Shown: positions 6,669 through 13,602, counted from the first letter of the stretch. The stretch is DNA of 15,801 nucleotides from Promethearchaeota archaeon (GCA_019894735.1 JAGXOB010000046.1:1-15801); one strand, 5' to 3'. A program made the numbers and translations. The notes: generated from the sequence alone by a model not told the origin.

Positions 6669-8033
6669 TTATAAACGTGTTATATATCTATTTCGCTCCC
6701 ATTCAGACACTACTAGTCTATATGCGTCGTTTTCTTCTAATTTCGCATAATAAAAGTTTTTGAATGGTTGTTCCCCGAAGATTTCTTTCATAAGTTCCGA
6801 ATTTTTAAATTCTTTTAGCGCTTCCATTAAACTTCCGGGGAGAGCGTTAATACCTTCTTTCTCCATTTCTTTTGTAGTTAGATTATATACATTTCTATCA
6901 GTAGGTTCGTAGAGTTCAATATCATCAGATAAAATACCATACAAACCAGTACTCAAAAGAACAGCAAATTGTAGATATGGATTACCAGCTGGATCTGGAC
7001 AACGAATCTCACACCGAGCAGAACTCGGTTTTCCATGAAAGTCAGGTACCCTAATCAATGGCGATCTATTACGAAAACCCCATGCAATATAGACGGGAGC
7101 CTCGTATCCTGGCACTAATCTCTTATATGAATTTGGCCAGCTACTTAAAACAGCACACATAGCTTTAGCGTGGTGCAACTGACCTGCGATCCATTTTTTC
7201 ATCAGTAGCGATACATGATCCGAATTTGTTTCATCGTAAAACAAATTTTTTCCATCTTTCCAAAGGCTTTGATGACAGTGCATTCCAGAACCATTTATCC
7301 CATCAAACGGTTTAGGCATGAATGTTGCTGTCATGTTATTCTGAGCAGCGACTATTTTTATAATTGTTTTTATCGTAATTGTATTGTCCGCGCTTTGGAC
7401 TGCTTTGTCGTAACGGAAATCAATTTCGTGCTGACCAAAAGCTACCTCGTGATGTAAGGCTTCAATTTCTATTCCCATTTTATCGCAGTATTCAGCAATC
7501 GTGTAGCGCATGCGTTCGTTAATATCATAGGGGTCGTAGTCAAAATACCCTCGCATATCAGAGGGTTTGAACGCTGCTAGTTTGTGTTCTTGGTTTAGTA
7601 TAAAAAATTCCATCTCGGGAGCACAATTATATTCAAATCCATGCTGCTTTGCCTTTTTAACTGCTTTCTGTAGAATGTAGCGCGGATCTCCATCATATCG
7701 TTCCCCCTCAGGTGAATAGATATCGCAAATTACCCTTGCTACTCGGTTATTCGTCTCATTATTCCGCCATGGCAGCACATAAAAAGTACTTGGATCGGGC
7801 AACGCAACTTTATCAGACTCTTCTATCGCTCCATACCCAGTTATAGAACTTCCATCAAAGCTTACGCCTATCTCAAAGCATTCCTCAATTCGTTTTGAGT
7901 TTATTTCAAAGGATTTAATTATCCCATGAACATCCGTAAATTGAAGGTAAATAAACTTAATATCCTCCTCTTTAACCTGCTCGATTACATCTTCACATAA
8001 TGCCTTTCTATTTGGATTGTCCTTTTCGATCAT
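6669..8033 (-). CDS. glnA: Glutamine synthetase, type I
   Basis: ATP-dependent amidation of glutamate to glutamine; cytosolic dodecamer and main ammonium-assimilating enzyme. From the ATG at 8033 (454 aa) the GS-I signatures are clear: VSFDGSSI (57-64), metal ligands E140 and E142 in PEMEFFIL, H195-E196 and E203 in GQHEID, KPFDGINGSGMH (241-252), NRSPLIRVP (322-330) and the R-x-E342-x-R segment in SARCEIRCPDP. The length and the WERNRY C-terminus resemble the Bacillus-like GSI-alpha group rather than the adenylylated GSI-beta group. A GTG at 8045 in frame would add four residues; I prefer the ATG because a weak TATA-like TATTAATTTT at 8061-8070 lies about 33 nt before it, the same spacing as at other genes here. 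An Lrp-type regulator and a zinc ribbon are adjacent. Confidence 0.95.
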   Translation of the reverse strand: MIEKDNPNRKALCEDVIEQVKEEDIKFIYLQFTDVHGIIKSFEINSKRIEECFEIGVSFDGSSITGYGAIEESDKVALPDPSTFYVLPWRNNETNNRVARVICDIYSPEGERYDGDPRYILQKAVKKAKQHGFEYNCAPEMEFFILNQEHKLAAFKPSDMRGYFDYDPYDINERMRYTIAEYCDKMGIEIEALHHEVAFGQHEIDFRYDKAVQSADNTITIKTIIKIVAAQNNMTATFMPKPFDGINGSGMHCHQSLWKDGKNLFYDETNSDHVSLLMKKWIAGQLHHAKAMCAVLSSWPNSYKRLVPGYEAPVYIAWGFRNRSPLIRVPDFHGKPSSARCEIRCPDPAGNPYLQFAVLLSTGLYGILSDDIELYEPTDRNVYNLTTKEMEKEGINALPGSLMEALKEFKNSELMKEIFGEQPFKNFYYAKLEENDAYRLVVSEWERNRYITRL

Positions 8034-8116
8034 TGTTAAACTCACTCTAATTTATTCAGTAAAATTAATAGATTTGAAATTTGGTTAGATTACACACATT
8101 TAAATTCTATAATTAT

Positions 8117-8461
8117 TCATTCATAGTTTAGTACACAAATTTTTTCTTTTTCGAGGATTTTTGAATCTGTAGCTCTAAATTGTGAAATTTCAGATTTTAA
8201 ATCATCTAAATTTCTAAATCTCGGATTACACTTCCAATTGTAGTCCCCTTTTGATCTAAAAGCAGAAAACTTAGGTTCAGAAGCGAGTTGAATGTATGCT
8301 TCATCTGGTTTTTTACGTCCAAACGCAGAAGTTTGTTCATAATGAACATAAGTGTAGTTTTCTGGGATAATTATGTTATTAATTGATTTATCTTCACATG
8401 TTTGGCATATTTTTCTGTCGTGAAAATATTCCTTTCCGCAAAATGGACATTTTAATGACAT
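8117..8461 (-). CDS. Small zinc-ribbon protein upstream of glnA (114 aa)
   Basis: The N-terminus is a zinc ribbon, C5-P-F-C8 and C19-Q-T-C22 with a 10-residue spacer. About 90 residues follow that I do not recognise, with a mixed alpha/beta look and several aromatic residues (ENYTYVHYEQTSAFG, NWKCNPRFRNL, DDLKSEISQF). Two further Cys occur in the tail. The ATG at 8461 is preceded by a TATA-like TAATTATATTAA at 8489-8500, giving a predicted leader under 10 nt. The stop lies 83 nt before the glutamine synthetase ATG at 8033 on the same strand, so read-through into glnA is possible. A regulatory or adaptor role in nitrogen metabolism is only a guess from position. Confidence 0.7.
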   Translation of the reverse strand: MSLKCPFCGKEYFHDRKICQTCEDKSINNIIIPENYTYVHYEQTSAFGRKKPDEAYIQLASEPKFSAFRSKGDYNWKCNPRFRNLDDLKSEISQFRATDSKILEKEKICVLNYE

Positions 8462-8488
8462 TTTTATCCAATATCCAAAATTTTTTTG

Positions 8489-8500
8489 TTAATATAATTA
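8489..8500 (-). promoter_or_regulatory. TATA-like box of the zinc-ribbon gene upstream of glnA
   Basis: TAATTATATTAA on the minus strand is centred about 34 nt before the ATG at 8461. This is the same spacing as the TATA box at 2548-2555 has to its gene and implies a nearly leaderless mRNA. Confidence 0.45.
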
Positions 8501-8610
8501 ATGATATGCAAGTACACTTAAAAACTATGTGATTTATTTCATGAGATGACCATTTCTATGAAAATAATAGTATGATTTCTGTCGGTGAATGAAAAAAATC
8601 CGTTATCTTT

Positions 8611-8619
8611 ATTAATATA
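8611..8619 (+). promoter_or_regulatory. TATA-like box of the Lrp/AsnC gene
   Basis: ATTAATATA is centred about 24 nt before the ATG at 8639, which predicts a leaderless transcript. A better-looking TTTATAA at 8628-8634 would put the transcript start near 8657, past both possible start codons and into the conserved N-terminal helix, so it is probably not the TATA box used. Confidence 0.35.
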
Positions 8620-8638
8620 CCAAACCCTTTATAACTAA

Positions 8639-9121
8639 ATGAACGATATGAAAACTTACGATATTGATGAATTAGATATAGAAATCCTAAAAACCCTTAG
8701 TGTTGACGGTCGAAAAAATAAAAGCACTATTGCTGAAGATTTAAAACGTTCGCCAAATACAATAATTAAACATATTAATAATTTAGAGGAAACAGGCGTC
8801 ATAAAGAACTATGGAGCTCAAATAGATTATGAGAAATTAGGTTATAACATTATTGCGCTTATCGAAATAACCGTTTCAAAAGGTAAAATGCTTGAAGTTG
8901 AAAAAAAGATTGCTCAAAATCCAAATGTTTTTGCTGTATATGATATTACGGGAACATACGATGCTCTTATTCTTGCCAGGTTTAAAACAAGAGCTAAACT
9001 CAGTGAAATGATAAAAAATGAAATTCATGCATCCCCATTTGTCGAACGGACTAATACTCATATAGTTCTAAATGTAATTAAAGAAGAGGGCTCCTTTGCG
9101 GAATTGATTACAAAAGAGTAA
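8639..9121 (+). CDS. Lrp/AsnC-family transcriptional regulator
   Basis: The 160-residue protein has the standard two-domain plan. The N-terminal winged HTH begins with DELDIEILKTL (10-20) and has the recognition helix SPNTIIKHINNLEETGVI (38-55). A linker strand (GAQIDYEKLGY) leads to a RAM/AsnC ligand-binding domain (about 70-145) containing the signature DITGTYDALILARF (102-115). Such proteins oligomerise through the RAM domain and sense amino acids. The gene is divergent from the zinc-ribbon-glnA pair across a 177-nt gap, so control of glutamine synthetase and autoregulation are reasonable inferences, not shown. An ATG at 8648 is an alternative start. A T6 run at 9127-9132 follows the stop. 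Confidence 0.92.
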   Translation: MNDMKTYDIDELDIEILKTLSVDGRKNKSTIAEDLKRSPNTIIKHINNLEETGVIKNYGAQIDYEKLGYNIIALIEITVSKGKMLEVEKKIAQNPNVFAVYDITGTYDALILARFKTRAKLSEMIKNEIHASPFVERTNTHIVLNVIKEEGSFAELITKE

Positions 9122-9455
9122 GCATGTTTTTTAAGTTTAAATACTCAAGATTAATATCTCTCGAAAATTATCCAACGGTGGGATATTTTTTAATAAACTT
9201 CTTGGAATTCTATATAAAAATCCACTAAACAAAATGATTCAGAATGATAAACTGAAATTTGATATTCATCAGCTTCTATTTAAAGGAAATAATGCAATTA
9301 ATATATTTAAATACATAAAAAACAAATAATAATTTATATTTATAAAATAGTAAAACTCAAACGAATTATGATACTTTAGAAACTTATGAAGTGTTTTTAA
9401 GGATGAGTTTCTTATAATAAGTTTAAGGCTAATAAAAATGTAAAAGGGTGAAGAT
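9122..9455. other. Intergenic region without a recognisable gene (334 nt)
   Basis: Very AT-rich. It holds a T6 tract at 9127-9132 that probably ends the Lrp gene transcript. Near its end is a TATA-like CTTATAATAA (9411-9420), about 40 nt before the next ATG. A minus-strand frame reading through it and into the next gene has low-complexity Phe/Tyr/Ile composition and no family resemblance; I treat it as chance. Confidence 0.5.
9446..9451 (+). promoter_or_regulatory. Shine-Dalgarno GGGTGA of the two-helix protein
   Basis: GGGTGA sits 4 nt before the ATG at 9456 and fixes that start. It is one of the few clear ribosome binding sites in front of a first gene in this window, where most first genes look nearly leaderless. 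Confidence 0.6.
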
Positions 9456-9689
9456 ATGGAAGAAAACGAATTAAAAAAAGATATGGGATGGGGTAGTTTT
9501 GTAGGAATATTCGCTTTAATAGCATTATCCATTTTTGTGGGAGGCGGGACTTTATTTGGAGTTGGATTTCATTTTGAACAAGAGAGCGTAATTTATCCTG
9601 CTTGGACAGATCTTGTAGGAATTGTCTTTGCTATTACAGTCTTAATTGTTTTTTTGGCTGTTTGGTTATTGAGCAGTTCTAAACGATAA
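9456..9689 (+). CDS. Small two-helix membrane protein (77 aa)
   Basis: The start is supported by the GGGTGA Shine-Dalgarno 4 nt upstream. An acidic/basic N-terminus (EENELKKD) precedes TM helix 1 (about 13-35, with a GGGTLFGVG glycine-rich end). A short loop containing an acidic pair and Pro-Ala-Trp comes next, then TM helix 2 (about 51-72) and a Lys-Arg end. Hairpin topology with both ends in the cytosol is likely. No enzymatic motif is visible and I do not recognise the family. It appears to be transcribed alone: the nearest genes are 334 nt upstream and over 1 kb downstream. Confidence 0.7.
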   Translation: MEENELKKDMGWGSFVGIFALIALSIFVGGGTLFGVGFHFEQESVIYPAWTDLVGIVFAITVLIVFLAVWLLSSSKR

Positions 9690-9714
9690 GTTTTGTTGGG
9701 AATATATAAAAAAT

Positions 9715-9762
9715 ATTGAGTGCATAGAAGCTCGTAGAAGCTTATAGCGGTTACCGCTCAAT
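9715..9762. repeat. Stem-loop with internal direct repeat and palindrome
   Basis: ATTGAGTG (9715-9722) can pair with CGCTCAAT (9755-9762), 8 bp with one G-U. The loop contains the direct repeat TAGAAGCT (9725-9732 and 9735-9742). A 13-nt palindrome AGCGGTTACCGCT (9746-9758) overlaps the right arm of the stem, so the two foldings are mutually exclusive. It lies 25 nt after the stop of the two-helix protein, just behind a TATA-like AATATATAAA. It could be a 3'-UTR structure, a small RNA or a protein-binding site. Confidence 0.4.
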
Positions 9763-9770
9763 TTAAATCC

Positions 9771-9799
9771 AATCTCTTATTTGAAGGGTTTTAGAGATT
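9771..9799. repeat. Inverted repeat AATCTCT / AGAGATT
   Basis: AATCTCT (9771-9777) and AGAGATT (9793-9799) form a perfect 7-bp stem with a 15-nt loop, 9 nt after the preceding stem-loop. No T-run follows, so it is not an obvious terminator. Confidence 0.35.
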
Positions 9800-9898
9800 T
9801 AATATAATTAACTGAGCTTGGTATCATGAACTGTAATATTAAAAGTATGTCAAATTTCTTGTTTCTAGCTGTCTTACTAATTTTTGCTTTGGAATCTT

Positions 9899-10243
9899 AT
9901 GACAGTAAACGAATGAGTGAAAGTAGAATATAAATCAGTAGAAGAAAATCCAAATAGCGAAGCAGCTAATAAAATCTTAGCTTTTCTTTTTTTGATTCAA
10001 TTAGAGTGATATACGCAGCTAAAACATAAGAATAATTTATTGCAACGCGATGTCTCAACTTTCTGAAGAGAAAATAAACCATCAATTCTTAAGATTATTA
10101 AAAACTCAATAAACTGTAAGAATAGTTCAGATGGAGGAGATAATCGTGATTTACAGATAGTATAAATCGATTATGACATAGAATTAAGAGAATATCAAAA
10201 ACATTTTCAAATTCAAGAAGCTACTTTTAAGTATGAGACTTAA
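9899..10243 (+). pseudogene. Possible decayed reading frame
   Basis: One frame runs from an ATG at 9899 to a TAA at 10241 with only four internal stops in 114 codons (TGA 9914, TGA 10007, TGA 10064, TAA 10163). That is about half of what such AT-rich sequence should give by chance. The stretches between stops are hydrophilic and protein-like, for example VEYKSVEENPNSEAANKIL and IDYDIELREYQKHFQIQE. From the GTG at 9917 a 30-residue peptide could also be read alone. I do not recognise a parent family; a dead accessory gene is one explanation and chance is another. Confidence 0.22.
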
Positions 10244-10344
10244 ATTATTGATAACTAGATTAACCAAGGTATAATTCTACTAAAGATTAGAGTCATTGTA
10301 AATCTCTGCTTTTCTATGTGGTTAAATGTAAACAGAGCTGAGAT

Positions 10345-10362
10345 TTAGCAAAAATTTGCTAA
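10345..10362. repeat. Inverted repeat TTAGCAAA-AA-TTTGCTAA
   Basis: A perfect 8-bp inverted repeat with a two-base centre lies 21 nt before an ATG at 10384. It is followed by an AAGGA-like purine run. It may be an operator or RNA hairpin if the short downstream frame is expressed. Confidence 0.35.
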
Positions 10363-10383
10363 GGAAAGGATATTATATTCAAT

Positions 10384-10596
10384 ATGCTCAATTTATTAAT
10401 CAGTAACAATGATCATGCAATTGAGATTCACAGTCATTTCACGAAAGATATAGTTCTCACTTTAATTCAAAAAGTAATAAGAATAATTGACCAACTTAAT
10501 GTAATTTATTCCACACAATACTTAATAAATAAGATCCTAAAGATAATTACTTTTTTACCATTTTCAAAGGATTTCTATATTAATATTGAGAATTAA
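10384..10596 (+). CDS. Doubtful short ORF (70 aa)
   Basis: A 70-residue frame rich in Ile, Asn and Leu, with no motif, no signal peptide and no recognised family. Its composition is what random AT-rich sequence gives. A purine run (GGAAAGGA at 10363-10370) lies 13 nt before the ATG, rather far for a Shine-Dalgarno. I list it because it is the only sizeable frame in the 1.2-kb gap, but I consider it more likely spurious than real. Confidence 0.18.
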   Translation: MLNLLISNNDHAIEIHSHFTKDIVLTLIQKVIRIIDQLNVIYSTQYLINKILKIITFLPFSKDFYINIEN

Positions 10597-10709
10597 ACAG
10601 ATTAGAACATTCTAAAATCGATAGATAATTATACTAAAGCTTTTTAACATTTTAATAAATCTGTTGTATAATCAATTTTAGAAACTCGAAGAAATTTGCA
10701 TAATATTTG

Positions 10710-10723
10710 CCTTGAGCTCAAGG
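10710..10723. promoter_or_regulatory. 14-bp perfect palindrome CCTTGAGCTCAAGG
   Basis: An uninterrupted, relatively GC-rich dyad in AT-rich surroundings, 59 nt upstream of the TATA box of the secreted protein gene. Its position and symmetry fit the binding site of a dimeric regulator; a role as activator site is inferred from its location upstream of the TATA box. Confidence 0.4.
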
Positions 10724-10782
10724 ATAATCGTTGAAAAGTGCGTCACTGCTTGGATTTTTGAAATGTTACTTTTTTGTCATAT

Positions 10783-10790
10783 TTTATATA
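10783..10790 (+). promoter_or_regulatory. TATA box of the secreted repeat protein gene
   Basis: TTTATATA followed by AAAAGG, identical to the box at 2548-2555. It lies about 110 nt before the ATG at 10896, so the transcript should have a leader of roughly 80 nt, much longer than for the other genes here. Confidence 0.5.
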
Positions 10791-10895
10791 AAAAGGACGG
10801 AACATTTGGAGAGTTCAACATAACGGTTAAATAGGTAAAAAACAAACATTAAGTATAATCTAGATTAGCTGGTAAGGTGAACTTGTACGCAAAAT

Positions 10896-13541
10896 ATGAA
10901 AATTAAAGATTTTTGTACACCATTAAAAATTCTTACTTTGATTTTTATGTTTTTCGTATCTTTTTTGTTTTCGCCTGCCTTAGTTTATCCTAAAAGTCAG
11001 CTTACGGAGTGTGATATCCGTCCACATTTATATTCAGTTGCCACTGGAGATCGTCTTTCTGGAGATTTAAATTCAGTCTATGAGCATGATGGAGATACAC
11101 TGAGTATAAGATCGAGCTGGGTTTGGTTTGGTATTTATTTTGAGTTTTATGTAGATATCTTTTTTTACTTTGATCCTGTACAATGTGATGAGTTATATTT
11201 TGATTTTTTTTCAATTAATAACGCGTTGGAAGATGTTGTAGTAGTTTGGATTTATTATACAGATGATACATATGAACGCACCACCTCAATAGGGGGGGGT
11301 GCTCATACTGTTGGTCTTGACGAAAGGAAATATATAGACAAAGTTTGGGTCCAATTTATAGACCGCAGTTATGTTGTTACCGGCGGAGATCGATATTTAT
11401 TTGTAGATCTAATTGCGGTTAAACCTGTTGGGGATAATACACCACCAATTGTTATTATCGATTATCAAGATGGAGATGGAACGGATGTAAATCCCGGGAT
11501 ATGGAATGTCTCTGCTCATGAATCTGGAGCGAGTGTTAATGAAAATTCAATAAGTGTTTGGATTGATGGCCAATTAGCTGGAAGCACACTTGGTGAGTAT
11601 GATGTTCCCAAAACTTTGGGGACGCATACTATTTACGTAGAAGTTGAAAATAATAATGGATGTCCTACCACAAGATCAGAATCAGTTACAATAATAGATG
11701 ATGATACGACAGGACCAACAATAAGTTATGTTTATACTGGAGATGGAACTGATAAAAATTCGGGAAAAATTGTTATATCTGCTATGGATGAGTCAGGGCT
11801 TTTTGATGATCCTTCTGGAACTTATTCAGTCCCTAATACGCTTGGAGTTCATGATTTTGTAATTAGCGCTACCGATAATGACAACGATAGATCAAACGAC
11901 AGGTTAACGAGCACTGCACACATTTCAATAGAGATAATAGATGACGATAATACGCCTCCAGAAATTGATATTCAATATATTGGAAGCGGTTTGGACGATC
12001 ACCCTGGTTATTTTGAATGGAGTGTTTCGGATATTGATTCAGGAATAAGCGAAATAAATCTTTCGGTTTCTCATGAATCAACGGAGGGATTAGACGATTA
12101 TACTATAAATTTTTATGGTAATGAGACAGGATCATGGAATTTACCATTTAATCTGGGTAACTATACAATCGAAATTTCTGCCAGAGATAACGACGATGAT
12201 AGATTGGACGATTCATTAACGAAAACTATGGTTATTTCAAACGGAGTTATAGACGACGATAATACACCTCCAGAAATTGATATTCAATATATTGGAAGTG
12301 GTTTGGACGACAGTCCGGGTTATTTTGAATGGACTGTTTATGATTTAGATTCCGCATTAAGCGAAATAAATGTAACAATCACATACGAGTCAACAGAAGG
12401 ATTAGATGATTGCAGTATACCATTAATTGGTGCAGAAGCAGGAACGTGGAATCTTCTGCCTAATCTGGGATGCTACACAATTGAAATTTCAGCGAGAGAT
12501 AATGACGATGATCGAACTTTAATAGTTGATTCCCTCACAACTGAATTATTACGCGACCAAGTAATTTTAGATGACGATAATCAATCTCCAGAATTAGCAA
12601 ACTTAATTATTGTCCCTGAAATTTACGAAATAAATGTTTCCTTTGATGCATTCGACATTAGTGGAGTAGGAGATATCTCAATCTTGATTGATGGAGAGAA
12701 TGTTGAACCCCTTACACAGATTCAAGACGGAAACACTTACTCTTTTATCTTTCAAAACCAATGGCTTTTTGAGAGTCAAATGCATGAAGTGATAATTCAA
12801 GTTAAAGACGGTGATAACGATCGTCTTAATGATGCTTTGACATCTTCTATTAATGGCACTTTTGAAAATATCTTTTATCAAATGCATGAGTACATTATTT
12901 GGCAGATAGAACAATTAAAAAATTATAATACTGAGAATCTATATAATTGTACTGCTCTGTATCTTAACAGAAAGTTAACTCGAGCGCAAGATCATTTGTA
13001 TGAAGCACTTAGCTATTACGTGAATGGAAACATTACATGCGATCTATACCATGATGCTATGGCAAAAGTAATGATACAAATTACTGAATTTAAAGTGGAG
13101 CTTTTAAATAAATATGATCGAATAAAGGATGAACATGCAGAATACATTGTAAATACTCTTCATGAAATCAGGAATAACATAGTTATTCTAATGGGGGTTT
13201 CCTCAGGATCTGAGCAAGGTGTTAAGTTAGCTCAAATTGAGGTAGATCTTCTTAATCTTAGGGACTTAATCGAAAATGAGATTGATTGGGGAGAGGGTTT
13301 GTGTCTATATATTTTTCTTAGATCAGCAACGTGCATGTTAGAGGGTGCAATCTTTAAGATTTCAATGAATATCGATATTGAATGTATGTTATCATATATA
13401 ATGTGGAAATTGGATATTGCTGCATGTTTAACAAAATGTTTATTGGAGAGAGGAACAATAACTCAAGAATTAGCTGATTTTCTACTTGATAGGATAACTC
13501 AAGCTCAGGCTGAATTAGAACTAGTTCAAAATTCGTTATAG
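10896..13541 (+). CDS. Large secreted protein with acidic Ig-like repeats and a helical C-terminal domain
   Basis: 881 residues. A Sec signal peptide (hydrophobic about 12-30, preceded by KIK and K11) leads into an N-terminal beta-rich domain (about 35-178). Five Ig-like repeats begin at about residues 178, 269, 350, 454 and 560; most start DDDNTPPEI and carry a conserved DNDDDR near the end. These Asp clusters look like Ca2+ sites. Repeats 3 and 4 are nearly identical at their starts, also in DNA. From about 660 to the end the protein becomes alpha-helical with at least seven Cys and a closing GTITQELADFLLDRITQAQ segment, vaguely FIMAH-like; I do not recognise it. No C-terminal TM helix, lipobox or sorting motif is seen, so it is either released or held by another protein. 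It is flanked by a 1.2-kb gap upstream and a T7 tract downstream, hence monocistronic. Confidence 0.85.
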   Translation: MKIKDFCTPLKILTLIFMFFVSFLFSPALVYPKSQLTECDIRPHLYSVATGDRLSGDLNSVYEHDGDTLSIRSSWVWFGIYFEFYVDIFFYFDPVQCDELYFDFFSINNALEDVVVVWIYYTDDTYERTTSIGGGAHTVGLDERKYIDKVWVQFIDRSYVVTGGDRYLFVDLIAVKPVGDNTPPIVIIDYQDGDGTDVNPGIWNVSAHESGASVNENSISVWIDGQLAGSTLGEYDVPKTLGTHTIYVEVENNNGCPTTRSESVTIIDDDTTGPTISYVYTGDGTDKNSGKIVISAMDESGLFDDPSGTYSVPNTLGVHDFVISATDNDNDRSNDRLTSTAHISIEIIDDDNTPPEIDIQYIGSGLDDHPGYFEWSVSDIDSGISEINLSVSHESTEGLDDYTINFYGNETGSWNLPFNLGNYTIEISARDNDDDRLDDSLTKTMVISNGVIDDDNTPPEIDIQYIGSGLDDSPGYFEWTVYDLDSALSEINVTITYESTEGLDDCSIPLIGAEAGTWNLLPNLGCYTIEISARDNDDDRTLIVDSLTTELLRDQVILDDDNQSPELANLIIVPEIYEINVSFDAFDISGVGDISILIDGENVEPLTQIQDGNTYSFIFQNQWLFESQMHEVIIQVKDGDNDRLNDALTSSINGTFENIFYQMHEYIIWQIEQLKNYNTENLYNCTALYLNRKLTRAQDHLYEALSYYVNGNITCDLYHDAMAKVMIQITEFKVELLNKYDRIKDEHAEYIVNTLHEIRNNIVILMGVSSGSEQGVKLAQIEVDLLNLRDLIENEIDWGEGLCLYIFLRSATCMLEGAIFKISMNIDIECMLSYIMWKLDIAACLTKCLLERGTITQELADFLLDRITQAQAELELVQNSL
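11943..12572 (+). repeat. Tandem near-identical Ig-like repeat units (312-318 bp)
   Basis: The unit beginning at 11943 (residue 350) recurs at 12255 (residue 454), a period of 312 bp or 104 residues, and the next unit start is at 12573. The first 50 or so bases of the two units differ at only two, mostly synonymous, positions, while their middles have diverged. This indicates a recent in-frame duplication or ongoing gene conversion within the gene. Confidence 0.75.
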
Positions 13542-13569
13542 AACAAATCATTTCTCTATGCGATTCTAC

Positions 13570-13576
13570 TTTTTTT
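13570..13576 (+). terminator. T7 tract after the secreted protein gene
   Basis: Seven T, 29 nt after the stop codon and followed by C and more T, is a probable poly-U terminator. Confidence 0.45.
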
Positions 13577-13602
13577 CTTATGCAAACACCTCAAAATAAG
13601 CT

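Larger units (their letters stand above)
10597..10895. other. Upstream region of the secreted repeat protein
   Basis: About 300 nt without a gene. It holds a 14-bp perfect palindrome at 10710-10723, the TATA box at 10783-10790 and a predicted untranslated leader of about 80 nt that contains GGTGA about 15 nt before the ATG. No frame longer than a few dozen codons is convincing here. Confidence 0.5.

Noticed and set aside
7215..7457. Plus-strand frame of 80 codons inside glutamine synthetase
   Set aside because: It is antisense to highly conserved GS-I motifs, so the minus-strand gene is clearly the real one.
9269..9532. Minus-strand frame of 87 codons overlapping the two-helix protein
   Set aside because: It is Phe/Tyr/Ile/Asn-rich with no recognisable domain and overlaps a gene with a clear Shine-Dalgarno and good topology.
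9740..9775. Possible tRNA T-arm (GCGGTTACCGCTCAATTTAAATCC region)
   Set aside because: No acceptor stem, anticodon arm or GGTTC-type T-loop can be placed around it; the palindrome explains the pairing.
9690..10895. Insertion sequence or integrated element
   Set aside because: No transposase or integrase motif, no paired terminal inverted repeats and no target-site duplication could be found by reading the region. Only a weak decayed frame and local dyads are present.
11002..13551. Several short antisense frames within the secreted protein gene
   Set aside because: They are shadows of the 881-codon gene, with no start signals or conserved motifs.
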